Positions 1 to 8,895 of a DNA stretch of 64,000 nt are shown here, piece by piece (within the stretch, counting starts at the first letter, position 1; every line of letters begins with the position of its first letter). The notes beneath the pieces are model-generated. The model was not told the origin of the DNA. It made no database searches and was given only the letters and a program-made list of their open reading frames with translations. The stretch comes from Geodermatophilus ruber (lineage in GTDB: Bacteria > Actinomycetota > Actinomycetes > Mycobacteriales > Geodermatophilaceae). The position numbers and the translations under genes were made by a program. The stretch spans positions 1-64,000 of the forward strand of contig NZ_FOSW01000004.1 of assembly GCF_900114385.1 (NCBI RefSeq), read 5' to 3'.

Positions 1-340
1 TGCTCATCGCCGACAAGGGCTACATCTCCGCCGAACTCGACGACTACCTGCACCGGCGCGGCGCCGATCTGCTGCGCCCGTCCCTGCGCCACCGCGCACC
101 CCGGCCCGGCCAGGGCCTGCTGGCGCCGATCCGGCAGCTCATCGAGTCCGTCTACGACACCCTCAAAGGCCAGCTGGACCTGGAACTGCACGGCGCACGC
201 ACGCTCACCGGCGTGGCTACCCGCGTCGCTCAACGGATCCTGGCCTTGACCGCCGCGATCTGGCACAACCGCGCCACCGGCCAGCCGATCACCCGATCCC
301 TGATCGCCTACGACCACTGATCGAGTTCGGACTTACTCGT
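1..340 (+). mobile_element. IS982-like insertion sequence, right end only
   Basis: The window opens inside an insertion sequence. Its transposase ends at 320 and the element probably ends near 340, where a GH16 reading frame on the opposite strand begins abruptly. The left end, the inverted repeat partner and the target-site duplication lie outside the window, so the exact boundary is inferred from the point where the GH16 coding sequence stops. Confidence 0.65.
3..320 (+). CDS. IS982-family transposase, C-terminal part (cut by window edge)
   Basis: This open frame runs in from the window start and ends at TGA 318-320, giving 105 residues. It begins LIADKGYIS, the second catalytic Asp region of IS982-type DDE transposases, and continues with RQLIESVYDTLKGQLDLE, where the Glu is the expected third acidic residue. 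The ending AAIWHN followed by SLIAYDH is typical of actinobacterial IS982 members. The protein would catalyse cut-and-paste movement of its own element. The N-terminal half and first Asp are off-window, so intactness cannot be judged. Confidence 0.8.
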   Translation, partial: LIADKGYISAELDDYLHRRGADLLRPSLRHRAPRPGQGLLAPIRQLIESVYDTLKGQLDLELHGARTLTGVATRVAQRILALTAAIWHNRATGQPITRSLIAYDH

Positions 341-685
341 CTAGTACGCGCCCTCGTGCTGCGGGTTGAACGGCCCGTCGTCGCTGGTCCCCCCGTAGCG
401 GTTCACCCGCCACTTCGCCCGGTCGATGCTCGGACCGTCGAACTCGTCCGCGAAGACCGTGGTCCAGATCCCCTCTTCGCCGGACGGTCCGGCGGTTGGA
501 AGCAGCCGCGCGACCTGCCGGGCTGCCTCCTCTGCCGGCCCCGCTGCCGACCACGGATCTGCGTCGCTCGGCACAGGATCGGCATGTGCACTGGGGGTCG
601 TCGGACTGGTACCGATCACGACAACAGCCGACGCGACGACGGCATACAGCAGGAGACTGGCGACGAATCGCCACACGCTCCACAC
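341..685 (-). pseudogene. GH16 family glycoside hydrolase, N-terminal stub disrupted by IS
   Basis: The GTG start at 685 opens a secreted protein: a hydrophobic segment (residues about 7-27) ends in a likely signal cleavage near SAHADP. A linker follows, then the GH16 opening VFADEFDGPSIDRAKW, the first beta strand of laminarinase/endo-beta-glucanase domains. The frame stops after EGAY at a TAG at the edge of the IS982-like element, so only about 35 residues of the catalytic domain remain and the EXDXXE active-site region is missing. The rest of the gene should lie left of the insertion. I infer a former secreted beta-glucan hydrolase inactivated by insertion. Confidence 0.7.
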
Positions 686-1003
686 GGAAACGGGAAGTCG
701 GGGAGCATCCGCAGCGGCGCCCTGCCCGGGTTTCCGCGACGTCAGCCAGCGGCACCCTGAACTCGATTCACGAAGCTGTGGTGTCCCCCCAGATCAACCA
801 TCCCGTCCATCATCACGGACAGTTGCCTTCGGGGCCCGAGAGCGTGGCGGCGCTGCTCCAGGCGACTCGGCGGCCCCCTCCGAACTTGCAGAGGGTAATC
901 GAGGGCGCAACAGCCTCCGGAGCGGTTCACCTGTTCGGGCGACGACCCACGGCCCAGCGCGGCCCTCCTGATGAGCCTGCCCACCGCGCGTCGAGGCGGC
1001 TCG
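686..1003. other. Intergenic, no gene seen
   Basis: This stretch of about 320 bases lies between the GH16 stub and the end of pth. Frames through it are short and lack family features. It presumably holds the former GH16 promoter and the 3' end of the pth transcript. Confidence 0.5.
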
Positions 1004-1591
1004 TCAGGTGCGGGCGTGGACCAGGTTCTGCGCGCCCTCGAGGCCACGGGTGAGCAGCTCCTCGGTGGCGTCGACGGCCTCGGCGAGGAGCAGGTCGAGC
1101 TCCTTGCGCTCGGTGGCCGAGAAGTCCTTGAGGACGAAGTCGGCCGGGTCCTGCCGGCCCGGCGGGCGGCCGATGCCGATCCGCACGCGCAGGTAGTCCT
1201 TGGTGCCCAGGGACCGCGAGATCGAGCGCAGGCCGTTGTGCCCGCCCTCGCCGCCGCCGCGCTTGAGCCGCACGCTGGCGAAGGGGATGTCGAGCTCGTC
1301 GTGCAGCACGATGAGGTCGGTCTCCGGGATGCGGTGGTAGTCGAGCAGGCCGCGGACCGGGCCGCCCGACTCGTTCATGTAGGTGGTGGGGCGGGCCAGC
1401 ACGACGCGCCGGCCGGCCAGCCGCCCCTCACCCGACAGCGCCCGGGACCGGGCGCCCTTGCCGGGGGACAGCCGGATGCCGGCGCGGGCGGCCAGCTCGT
1501 CGAGCGCCATCGCGCCGACGTTGTGCCGGTTCCCCGCGTAGGAGGGGCCGGGATTGCCGAGGCCGACCACGAGGAACGGGCCCTCGGACAC
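1004..1591 (-). CDS. pth: Peptidyl-tRNA hydrolase
   Basis: This cytosolic enzyme cleaves the ester bond of peptidyl-tRNAs released from stalled ribosomes, recycling tRNA. The 195 residues match the normal family length. Catalytic and binding residues are visible: N13 in GLGNPG, H23 in NRHNVG, N73 in TTYMNESG, D98 in LHDELD and N119 in GGHNG. The start is GTG, preceded by GGGGAG. That ribosome-binding sequence abuts the right arm of a very stable hairpin at 1597-1631, so translation may be sensitive to its folding. The gene follows rplY in the same direction, the usual actinobacterial order. Confidence 0.97.
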   Translation of the reverse strand: MSEGPFLVVGLGNPGPSYAGNRHNVGAMALDELAARAGIRLSPGKGARSRALSGEGRLAGRRVVLARPTTYMNESGGPVRGLLDYHRIPETDLIVLHDELDIPFASVRLKRGGGEGGHNGLRSISRSLGTKDYLRVRIGIGRPPGRQDPADFVLKDFSATERKELDLLLAEAVDATEELLTRGLEGAQNLVHART

Positions 1592-1596
1592 AGGCT

Positions 1597-1631
1597 CCCC
1601 GGGGGCGCCGGCACTGCCGGCGCCCCCGGGG
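1597..1631 (-). promoter_or_regulatory. 16-bp perfect GC hairpin abutting the pth ribosome-binding site
   Basis: The arms CCCCGGGGGCGCCGGC and GCCGGCGCCCCCGGGG are perfect complements with a 3-nt loop. On the minus strand the hairpin lies between the rplY stop and the pth GTG, and its last GGGG is part of the GGGGAG Shine-Dalgarno sequence. It has no T-tract. It could terminate, stabilise the upstream mRNA, or mask the pth ribosome-binding site; which one is inference. Confidence 0.7.
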
Positions 1632-1658
1632 GGCGCGGTGCTGCTCAGGGGGTCCTGC

Positions 1659-2330
1659 TCAGGACTGGTCGTCCGAGCCGGCCTCGGCCGGAGCTGCCTC
1701 GCCGGCGGGCTCCTCGGCCGTGGGCTCCTCGCGCTCGATGCCCGCCTCGGCCTCGGCGGCCTCCAGCTCGGCTTCGAGGGCCTCGGCGGTGGGTGCGCCG
1801 AGGAAGCCGATGACCAGCGCCTCGGGGTCGGTGACGAGCGTCGCGCCGGACGGCAGGACCAGGTCGCCGGCGGTGATCCCCTGTCCGGCGCTCCTGCCGG
1901 TGATGTCGACCTCGATCGTGTCGGGCAGCCTGGTGGCGTCCGCCTCGATCGAGACGGTGTTCAGCTGGTGGTTCGGGATGGTGTCGGGGGCCGGCTCACC
2001 GACGATGACGACCGGCACGTCGACGGTGGTCTTCTCTCCACGGCGGACGACGAGCAGGTCGACGTGCTCGTGCTCGCGGGTCAGCGGGTCGCGCTGCACG
2101 GCCTTGGTGAGGGCCAGGTGCTCCTTGCCGTCGAGGACCACGGTGAGCAGGACGTTGCCGCCGCCCTTGCGCAGCGTCGCGGCGAACTCGCGGGCGGGCA
2201 GGGACAGGTGGACGACGTCCTGGCCGTGCCCGTACATGACGGAGGGAATGCGGCCGGCCCGGCGGAGACGGCGGGCGGCGCCCTTGCCGAACTCGGTGCG
2301 GGGCTCGGCGGCGAGGCGGAAGTCAGCCAC
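1659..2330 (-). CDS. rplY: 50S ribosomal protein L25/Ctc (general stress form)
   Basis: This is the long Ctc type of L25 (223 residues), which binds 5S rRNA. The N-terminal L25 domain (residues about 1-95) starts [21 protein letters not shown], and the beta-rich TL5/CTC C-terminal domain covers about 100-185. A Glu/Ala-rich acidic tail follows. An upstream ATG at 2414 exists, but the conserved protein begins at GTG 2330, which has GAGGAG nine bases upstream, so I chose that start. It lies between prs and pth as in other actinobacteria. Confidence 0.95.
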   Translation of the reverse strand: MADFRLAAEPRTEFGKGAARRLRRAGRIPSVMYGHGQDVVHLSLPAREFAATLRKGGGNVLLTVVLDGKEHLALTKAVQRDPLTREHEHVDLLVVRRGEKTTVDVPVVIVGEPAPDTIPNHQLNTVSIEADATRLPDTIEVDITGRSAGQGITAGDLVLPSGATLVTDPEALVIGFLGAPTAEALEAELEAAEAEAGIEREEPTAEEPAGEAAPAEAGSDDQS

Positions 2331-2519
2331 GGTGGTGTGCTCCTCGAGAGGGGATCGGGTCTCTGACCGGCGCACGGCGCGGCACACCCCGGAAGGCACA
2401 CGCACGTCGATCACGGAGTACGGACGGACCGTCTCCCTCGCCGGGCTGTGCCACCTTACCCGGCCGCCGGCCGGGTACCGCGGCCAGGTGCCGTTCCCCG
2501 GCGGCCGGCGGCCTCCCCG

Positions 2520-3500
2520 TCAGCTGGCCCCGTCGAAGAGGCTCGTGACCGAACCGTCCTCGAAGACCTCCTTGATCGCCCGAGCGAGCAGCGGGGCGAT
2601 CGAGAGCACGGTCAGCTTGTCGAACTGGCGCTCGGGCTCGATCGGCAGCGTGTTGGTGACGATGACCTCGCTGATCCGGCTGTTCTTCAGCCGGTCGACG
2701 GCCGGCCCGGAGAGCACGCCGTGCGTGGCGGCGACGATCACGTCGGCCGCGCCGGCGTCGAACAGGGTCTCGGCGGCCTTCACGATCGTGCCGCCGGTGT
2801 CGATCATGTCGTCGACGAGGACGCAGGACCGCCCCTCCACCTCGCCGACCACGCGGTTGGCCACGACCTCGTTGGGCCGCAACGGGTCACGGGTCTTGTG
2901 GATGAAGGCCAGCGGGACGCCGCCGAGCTTGTCGCTCCACCGCTCGGAGACCCGCACGCGGCCGGCGTCGGGCGAGACCACGGTGACGTCCCGGCCGCTC
3001 CAGCGCTCGCGGACGTGGTTGACGAGCAGGTCGAGGGCGAAGAGGTGGTCCACCGGGCCGTCGAAGAAGCCCTGGATCTGCGCGGTGTGCAGGTCGACGG
3101 TCATCAGCCGGTCGGCGCCGGCGGTCTTGAACATGTCGGCCACCAGCCGGGCGGAGATCGGCTCTCGGCCGCGGTGCTTCTTGTCCTGGCGGGAGTAGGG
3201 GTAGAACGGCGCGACCACGGTGATCCGCTTGGCCGAGGCGCGCTTGAGCGCGTCGACCATGATCAGCTGCTCCATGAGCCAGGTGTTGATCGGCGCGGTG
3301 TGGCTCTGCACGACGAAGGCGTCGCAGCCGCGTACGGACTCCTCGAACCGGACGAACAGCTCGCCGTTGGCGAACTCGTACGCGGCGGTGGGTGTCGGCG
3401 TCACCCCGAGGTGACCGGCGATCTCGTCGGTCAGCTCCGGGAAGGCCCGGCCGGAGAACAGCATCAGGCTCTTGCTGGTGGTCTGCCGGATGGCGCTCAT
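2520..3500 (-). CDS. prs: Ribose-phosphate pyrophosphokinase (PRPP synthase)
   Basis: The enzyme makes 5-phosphoribosyl-1-pyrophosphate from ribose-5-phosphate and ATP for nucleotide, histidine and NAD synthesis and, in actinobacteria, cell-wall arabinan precursors. The 326-residue protein begins at ATG 3500 (MSAIRQTT); the longer frame upstream is not conserved. Visible motifs are the ATP-binding YSRQDKKHRGREPIS loop, DLHTAQIQGFF, and the PRPP-binding loop VLVDDMIDTGGTI. It lies 46 bases downstream of glmU, probably in one transcript. Confidence 0.97.
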   Translation of the reverse strand: MSAIRQTTSKSLMLFSGRAFPELTDEIAGHLGVTPTPTAAYEFANGELFVRFEESVRGCDAFVVQSHTAPINTWLMEQLIMVDALKRASAKRITVVAPFYPYSRQDKKHRGREPISARLVADMFKTAGADRLMTVDLHTAQIQGFFDGPVDHLFALDLLVNHVRERWSGRDVTVVSPDAGRVRVSERWSDKLGGVPLAFIHKTRDPLRPNEVVANRVVGEVEGRSCVLVDDMIDTGGTIVKAAETLFDAGAADVIVAATHGVLSGPAVDRLKNSRISEVIVTNTLPIEPERQFDKLTVLSIAPLLARAIKEVFEDGSVTSLFDGAS

Positions 3501-3546
3501 CGGCTCAACTGCCCCTTGGTTCGTCGGTGTCGGAGACGGGCCGGCC

Positions 3547-5028
3547 CTACTCGGACACCTGCGTACGAGTGTCGGCCGCCCCTGCGGCCCCTGCATCCTG
3601 GGCCGCATCCGCGGCCTGGGCCGCGGCGGTACCCGGCCGCCTGCGGCTCACCCAGCCTGCCACATTCCGCTGGGCCGCCCGTGCGATGCCCATCGCACCC
3701 GGGGGGACGTCCGTGGTGATCACCGAGCCGGCCGCGGTGTAGGCGCCGTCCCCCACGGTGACCGGCGCCACGAACATGTTGTCCGCCCCCGTGCGGGCGT
3801 GGTCCCCGATGGTCGTGTGGTGCTTGGCGACCCCGTCGTAGTTGACGAAGACGGTCGCCGCCCCGATGTTCGTGCCCCGGCCGATGGTCGCGTCCCCGAC
3901 GTAGGACAGGTGAGGCACCTTCGACCCCTCCCCCACCTCGGCGTTCTTCGTCTCCACGAAGGTGCCGACCTTGGCCCCGGCGTGCAGCCGGGTGCCCGGG
4001 CGGAGGTAGGCGAACGGCCCCACCGAGACCCCGGGGCCGATCTCGGCACCGACACAGTGCGCGCGGACGACGCCGGCTCCCTCACCGACCGCGGTGTCGA
4101 CCAGCGTGCTGTCCGGCCCCACGACGGCGCCGGTGGCCACCCGCGTCGTCCCCTGCAGCTGGACGCCGGGCTCGATGACCGCGTCGGGCTCGACGGTGAC
4201 GGTGACGTCGACCCAGGTGGTGGCCGGGTCGACGACGGTGACGCCGGAGCGCATCAGCTCGTCGAGCACCCGGTCGTTGAGCGTGCGGCGGCGCGCGGCC
4301 AGCTCCCGGCGGTCGTTGCAGCCCAGCACGTCGACCGGGTCCCCGGCGCGGGCGCCGCCCACCCGCTCGCCGTCGGCCACCAGCAGGGCCAGGACGTCGG
4401 TCAGGTACTGCTCGCCCTGGTCGTTGTCCGCCCCGACGCGGGCCAGCGAGCGGCGCAGCGCCGCGGCGTCGCCGACGTACACCCCCGCGTTGATCTCCCG
4501 GATCGCGCGCTGCTCGTCCGTGGCGTCGCGCTCCTCCACGATGGCCCGCACGGCGCCCGCGCCGTCCCGGACGATCCGGCCCAGCCCGGTCGGGTCGTCG
4601 ACCTCGGCGGTGAGCACGGTCAGCGCGTTGCCCGCCGCGCGGTGGGCGTCGACCAGCGCGGTGACCGTCTCGGGCCGCAGCAGGGGTGCGTCGCCGTTGA
4701 CCAGCAGCACCGGGCCGTCGAGGTCGGGCACCGCGTCCAGCGCCACCGCGGCCGCGTGCCCGGAGCCGCGCTGCTCCTCCTGCAGGACCGGCAGGGCGCC
4801 GGGGGCGATCGCCGCCAGGTGCTCCTCGACCGCCGCCCGCCCGGCGCCGACGACGACCACGGTGTGGCGGGCCGCCAGGGGGGCGGCCGCGCTGAGCACG
4901 TGACCGAGCATGCTGCGCCCGCCCAGGGTGTGCAGGACCTTGGGCGTCGCCGACTTCATGCGGGTGCCCTGCCCGGCGGCGAGGACGACGACGGCGGCCA
5001 CGTCGGGAGCCGGCTGCTGGTCGATCAT
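3547..5028 (-). CDS. glmU: Bifunctional GlcNAc-1-P uridyltransferase / GlcN-1-P acetyltransferase
   Basis: This cytosolic enzyme carries out the last two steps to UDP-GlcNAc, the peptidoglycan precursor. The 493-residue protein has an N-terminal Rossmann-type uridyltransferase domain (LAAGQGTRMKSATPKVLH at about 20-37; the second half holds NINAGVY-like EINAGVYV) and a C-terminal left-handed beta-helix of hexapeptide repeats with the acetyltransferase loop KNAEVGEGSKVPHLSYVGD. ATG 5028 has GAGGAG upstream. An open frame continues upstream through the tRNA gene but is artefactual. Confidence 0.97.
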   Translation of the reverse strand: MIDQQPAPDVAAVVVLAAGQGTRMKSATPKVLHTLGGRSMLGHVLSAAAPLAARHTVVVVGAGRAAVEEHLAAIAPGALPVLQEEQRGSGHAAAVALDAVPDLDGPVLLVNGDAPLLRPETVTALVDAHRAAGNALTVLTAEVDDPTGLGRIVRDGAGAVRAIVEERDATDEQRAIREINAGVYVGDAAALRRSLARVGADNDQGEQYLTDVLALLVADGERVGGARAGDPVDVLGCNDRRELAARRRTLNDRVLDELMRSGVTVVDPATTWVDVTVTVEPDAVIEPGVQLQGTTRVATGAVVGPDSTLVDTAVGEGAGVVRAHCVGAEIGPGVSVGPFAYLRPGTRLHAGAKVGTFVETKNAEVGEGSKVPHLSYVGDATIGRGTNIGAATVFVNYDGVAKHHTTIGDHARTGADNMFVAPVTVGDGAYTAAGSVITTDVPPGAMGIARAAQRNVAGWVSRRRPGTAAAQAADAAQDAGAAGAADTRTQVSE

Positions 5029-5097
5029 GGATCTCCTCGGTCGACGGCGCCCCCTGCGGGCGCCGGACGGCGGAACGGCCCGGGACCGGGCCGGCGG

Positions 5098-5173
5098 TGG
5101 CTGGGGGACTCGGACTCGAACCGAGACTTCCCGGCTCCAAAGGCCGGCGGGCTGCCGATTACCCCATCCCCCA
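5098..5173 (-). tRNA. tRNA-Gln (UUG anticodon)
   Basis: On the minus strand a full cloverleaf can be read. Acceptor arms are TGGGGGA and TCCCCCA, the D arm contains GGTAATCGGCAG, and the anticodon stem CCGGC/GCCGG encloses loop CTTTGGA with anticodon TTG. The T loop is GGTTCGAGTCC. The CCA end is encoded (5098-5100), giving 76 nt. It sits just upstream of glmU. Confidence 0.93.
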
Positions 5174-5328
5174 TGGACGGGCGTCCCCCTGGAGACTAGG
5201 GCGCCGCACCGGGCGGCGTTCACCTGCCGGGCGGGCGGACCTCCCTACGGTCACGTAGGTTACGGGCTCGTAACCCCGGCCACCGCGCACCGCGCAGGGA
5301 CCGGGAATCCTCGTGCCCAGGAGGCCGC

Positions 5329-6318
5329 TTGTCCGCTCCCGCCGTCACCCGGCCCACGGTCCCGGTGCGCCGCCCCGCCGACCCCGACGGAGGGCTGCCG
5401 GCGAACGCCCTCGGCAAGGAGAAGGGCCACCTCGAGCAGGTGACCCTCTACGTGTTCGTGGTCGTGCCGTTCCTGGCGCTGGCCGCGGCGGTGCCCGCCG
5501 TCTGGGGCTGGGGGCTGTCCTGGCTCGACGTCGGGCTCGCCGTCGGCTTCTACTTCCTGACCCTGCTGGGCGTGACCGTCGGCTATCACCGGCACTTCAC
5601 GCACGGCTCGTTCAGGGCCGCCCGGCCGCTGCGGATCGCGCTGGCCGTCGTGGGCTGCATGGCCATCCAGGGGCCGGTCGTCCAGTGGGTCGCCGACCAC
5701 CGCCGGCACCACGCGTTCTCCGACCGCGCGGGGGACCCGCACTCGCCGTGGCGCTACGGCACCGACACCCGCGCCCTGCTCAAGGGCATGTGGCACGCCC
5801 ACCTCGGGTGGCTGTTCGACCGCCGGCAGACCAACGCCGCGCGCTACGCCCCGGACCTGCTCAAGGACCGCGGGCTGCGGATCACCAGCCGATTGTTCAT
5901 CGTCTGGGCGTTCCTCAGCCTGGCGCTGCCCGCGGTCATCGGCGGGCTGGTCACGGCGAGCTGGGCGGGCGCGTGGACGGCGTTCTTCTGGGCCGGGCTC
6001 GTGCGGGTGGCCCTGCTGCACCACGTGACCTGGTCGATCAACTCCGTCTGCCACGTCGTCGGGAGCCGGCCGTTCGTCTCCCGGGACCGGGCCACGAACT
6101 TCTGGCCGCTGGCGATCCTCAGCGGCGGCGAGTCGTGGCACAACCTGCACCACGCCGACCCGACCTGCGCCCGGCACGGCGTGCTGCGCGGGCAGATCGA
6201 CCTCAGCGCCCGGGTGATCTGGCTGTTCGAGAAGCTCGGCTGGGCGCGCGACGTGAAGTGGCCCGACCCGGTGCGGCTCGCCGCGAAGCGGCGGGTCCCG
6301 GCGTCGGCCGCGTCCTGA
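5329..6318 (+). CDS. Membrane fatty acid (acyl-CoA) desaturase
   Basis: This is a di-iron membrane desaturase that introduces a cis double bond, probably delta-9, into acyl chains and so controls membrane fluidity. The three His boxes are present in order: HRHFTH (about residue 88), HRRHH (about 125) and HNLHH (about 270). Hydrophobic stretches separate them, and the length of 329 residues is normal for the family. The start is TTG, directly after AGGAGG with a short four-base gap, so a slightly different start is possible. A TetR-type gene follows 77 bases downstream and may regulate it. Confidence 0.9.
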   Translation: MSAPAVTRPTVPVRRPADPDGGLPANALGKEKGHLEQVTLYVFVVVPFLALAAAVPAVWGWGLSWLDVGLAVGFYFLTLLGVTVGYHRHFTHGSFRAARPLRIALAVVGCMAIQGPVVQWVADHRRHHAFSDRAGDPHSPWRYGTDTRALLKGMWHAHLGWLFDRRQTNAARYAPDLLKDRGLRITSRLFIVWAFLSLALPAVIGGLVTASWAGAWTAFFWAGLVRVALLHHVTWSINSVCHVVGSRPFVSRDRATNFWPLAILSGGESWHNLHHADPTCARHGVLRGQIDLSARVIWLFEKLGWARDVKWPDPVRLAAKRRVPASAAS

Positions 6319-6395
6319 GCACCCCGATCGATCCTCGCCCGCCCGGGCGACCGGCGTCCCCCCGGTCGTCCGGGCGGGCGCGATCCCGGGGCACC

Positions 6396-7043
6396 ATGGA
6401 CGCCGTGTCCAGCGGCGCTGCCCGTCCCCGGGTCCGGATGACCGGCGCCCAGCGCCGCCAGCAGCTGCTCGACATCGGACGGGAGCTGTTCGCCCAGCGC
6501 GGCTACGAGGCCACCTCGATCGAGGAGCTGGCCGCCCGGGCCGACGTCAGCAAGCCGGTCGTCTACGAGCACTTCGGCGGCAAGGAGGGGCTCTACGCCG
6601 TCGTCGTCGACCGGGAGATGCAGCGGCTGCTCGACCGGTTCGCCTCCGCCTTCGCGGCCGGCGGGCACCCCCGCGACCTGCTCGAGCGGGCCGCCCTGGT
6701 GCTGCTGGACTACATCGAGGAGGACACCGACGGCTTCACGGTGCTCTCCCGCGACTCCCCGGTGACCAGCGCGTCGGGCACGTACTCGTCGCTGATCGGC
6801 GAGGTCGCGCGCAAGGTCGAGCACATCCTCGGCTCCCAGTTCGACGCCCGGGGCTACGACCGCCACCTCGCCGAGCTCTACAGCCAGGCGCTGGTGGGCA
6901 TGGTGGCGCTGGTGGGCCAGTGGTGGCTGGAGACCCGCACGCCGGGCAAGCGGGAGGTCGCCGCGCACCTGGTCAACCTCGCCTACAACGGCCTGGCCCA
7001 CCTGGATCCCGCTCCCGGGCTGGCCGACGCGCCGGAGAGCTGA
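6396..7043 (+). CDS. TetR/AcrR family transcriptional regulator
   Basis: The 215-residue protein has an N-terminal helix-turn-helix: GAQRRQQLLDIGRELFAQRGYEATS, then IEELAARADVSKPVVYEHFGGKEGLY, residues about 17-65, a textbook TetR DNA-binding domain. An all-helical ligand domain follows. It lies just behind the desaturase in the same direction, so a role in lipid or desaturase control is plausible but inferred. ATG 6396 is used; GTG 6405 and ATG 6438 are alternatives that keep the whole DNA-binding domain. Confidence 0.9.
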   Translation: MDAVSSGAARPRVRMTGAQRRQQLLDIGRELFAQRGYEATSIEELAARADVSKPVVYEHFGGKEGLYAVVVDREMQRLLDRFASAFAAGGHPRDLLERAALVLLDYIEEDTDGFTVLSRDSPVTSASGTYSSLIGEVARKVEHILGSQFDARGYDRHLAELYSQALVGMVALVGQWWLETRTPGKREVAAHLVNLAYNGLAHLDPAPGLADAPES

Positions 7044-7055
7044 GCGCGGCTCAGC
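7039..7055. terminator. Compact bidirectional hairpin between tetR and ispE stops
   Basis: GCTGAGC and GCTCAGC pair across the loop GCG. The TGA of the TetR gene and the complement of the ispE TGA both lie inside the arms. It has no T-tract, so any terminator activity is inferred from position. Confidence 0.5.
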
Positions 7056-8019
7056 CGACCAGCCGCGCCCCGGGCACCGGGCCGTGCACCGCCCGCACGG
7101 TGCGGAAGACCCCCTCGCCGGCCAGCGCGGCGGTCAGCCGCACCGCCGACTCCTCGTCCTCGGCCAGGGCGGCCACCGTGGGGCCGGAGCCGCTCACGAC
7201 CGCCGCCGCGGCCCCGGCCTCGGCGGCCGCGCGCAGGGCGCGGCGCAACGGCGGCCGCAGCGACAGCGCAGGGGGCTGCAGGTCGTTGGAGACCGCGGCG
7301 GCCAGCGCCGCCACCGGTCCGCTGCGCAGCGCGGCGATCACCGGCTCGGGTGGGGTGAGTTCCTCCCCGCCGGGCAGCCGCCCCGCGGCCCGCAGCCGGT
7401 CCAGCTCGCCGTAGACCGCCGGCGTCGACAGCCCCTCCCCGGCGATGCCCAGCACCCAGTCCCACCGCCGGCGCGCCAGGACCGGGGAGAGCTGCTCGCC
7501 GCGGCCCGAGCCCAGCGCCACCCCGCCCTGCAGGCTGAACGGGACGTCGCTGCCGAGCTGCGCGGCCAGCGCGGCCAGCTCACCCCTCGTGGCGCGAGTG
7601 CCCCACAGCGCGTCGAGGGCCACCAGCGCCGCCGCGGCGTCGGCGCTGCCCCCGGCCAGGCCGGCGGCGACCGGTATCGACTTGTCGACGGTGATCGACG
7701 CGTCGGCGGCCACCCCGGCCCGCTCGGCGAGCAGCTCGGCGGCCCGCCAGACGAGGTTGCGGCGGTCAGCCGGGACGGCGTCGGGACCCGTCGTCGCCGC
7801 GGCACCCTCCCCGGCCACCTCGAGCGCGAGCCCGTCACCGGGGCGGACGGTCACGGTGTCGAAGAGCGAGACCGCCAGGTAGACCGTGCGCAGCTCGTGA
7901 AAGCCGTCGGAACGCAGCGGCCCGACGGCGAGGTGCACGTTGATCTTGGCTGGTGCGCGGGCGACCACCGCGCCGTCCCCGGCGATCCGGCCCGGACCGC
8001 CCGGCGCCGACCAGCTCAT
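7051..8019 (-). CDS. ispE: 4-diphosphocytidyl-2-C-methyl-D-erythritol kinase
   Basis: This GHMP-family kinase phosphorylates CDP-methylerythritol in the non-mevalonate (MEP) isoprenoid pathway. The 322 residues include [13 protein letters not shown] near the N-terminus and the ATP-binding glycine loop [15 protein letters not shown] at about 120. The third GHMP motif, [12 protein letters not shown], lies near the C-terminus. Its ATG overlaps the TGA of rsmA by four bases (ATGA), so the two are translationally coupled. The rsmA-ispE pair downstream of rpfB matches the mycobacterial arrangement. Confidence 0.96.
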   Translation of the reverse strand: MSWSAPGGPGRIAGDGAVVARAPAKINVHLAVGPLRSDGFHELRTVYLAVSLFDTVTVRPGDGLALEVAGEGAAATTGPDAVPADRRNLVWRAAELLAERAGVAADASITVDKSIPVAAGLAGGSADAAAALVALDALWGTRATRGELAALAAQLGSDVPFSLQGGVALGSGRGEQLSPVLARRRWDWVLGIAGEGLSTPAVYGELDRLRAAGRLPGGEELTPPEPVIAALRSGPVAALAAAVSNDLQPPALSLRPPLRRALRAAAEAGAAAAVVSGSGPTVAALAEDEESAVRLTAALAGEGVFRTVRAVHGPVPGARLVG

Positions 8020-8885
8020 GCCTGCTGCGCCGGCTCGGTCGCGGCCAGGCGGGCGAAGTCGGTCACCGACAGCCGCTCCCCCCGGGTGGCCGGGTCGATG
8101 CCGGCCGCCCGCAGCCGGGCCTCGGCGGCCGCGGGGCTGCCCGCCCAGCGGGCGAGCGCGGCGCGCAGCCCCTTGCGGCGGGTGGCGAAGGCGGCATCGA
8201 CGACGGCGAACGTCGCGGCACGGTCGCCGGGCGGCGGGGGCCGGCGGACGAGGGCAACCAGTCCGGAGTCGACGTTGGGCTCGGGCCAGAAGACCCGGCG
8301 GCCGACGTTGCCGGCCCGGCGCACCTCGCCGTACCAGGCGGCCTTGACCGACGGCACGCCGTAGGCCGCCGTCCCGGGCGGGGCAGCCAGGCGCTCGGCC
8401 ACCTCGGCCTGGACCAGCACGAGGGCGCGCCGCAGGGTGGGCAGCAGCTCCAACAGGTGCAGCAGGACCGGCACGGCCACGTTGTACGGCAGATTGGCCA
8501 CCAGCGCCGTGGGCGGCGGCCCCGGCACCTCGAGGATCCGCAGCGCGTCGGCCTGGACCACGGTGAGCCGGTCGGCCAGCGCCGGGACCCGCTCGGCCAC
8601 CGTGCGGGGCAGCCGCTCGGCCAGCCGGGGGTCGATCTCGACGGCGGTCACGTGCGCGACCGCGGGCAGCAGCCCGAGGGTCAGCGAGCCCAGGCCCGGG
8701 CCGACCTCGAGGACGACGTCGTCGGGCGTCAGCTCGGCGGTGCGGACGATCCGGCGGATCGTGTTGGCGTCGTGCAGGAAGTTCTGCCCGAGGGTCTTGG
8801 TCGGCCGCAGGTCGAGCTGCTGGGCGAGGTCGCGGATGGCGGCCGGGCCCAGCAGCCCGTCGGTGGGCTCGGCGGGCGTGCTCAG
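8016..8885 (-). CDS. rsmA: 16S rRNA (A1518/A1519) dimethyltransferase KsgA/RsmA
   Basis: The SAM-dependent enzyme dimethylates two adenines in helix 45 of 16S rRNA late in 30S assembly. Motifs are [14 protein letters not shown], the SAM loop [17 protein letters not shown] and the catalytic NLPY (VANLPYNV). Homology begins about 15 residues before [12 protein letters not shown], but no ATG, GTG or TTG lies there in frame. The nearest standard start is ATG 9056, which would overlap rpfB by about 160 bases with an unconserved extension. CTG 8885 fits the family N-terminus and is used here. The start is therefore uncertain; the identity is not. Confidence 0.93.
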   Translation of the reverse strand: MSTPAEPTDGLLGPAAIRDLAQQLDLRPTKTLGQNFLHDANTIRRIVRTAELTPDDVVLEVGPGLGSLTLGLLPAVAHVTAVEIDPRLAERLPRTVAERVPALADRLTVVQADALRILEVPGPPPTALVANLPYNVAVPVLLHLLELLPTLRRALVLVQAEVAERLAAPPGTAAYGVPSVKAAWYGEVRRAGNVGRRVFWPEPNVDSGLVALVRRPPPPGDRAATFAVVDAAFATRRKGLRAALARWAGSPAAAEARLRAAGIDPATRGERLSVTDFARLAATEPAQQA

Positions 8886-8895
8886 GAGGACCCGA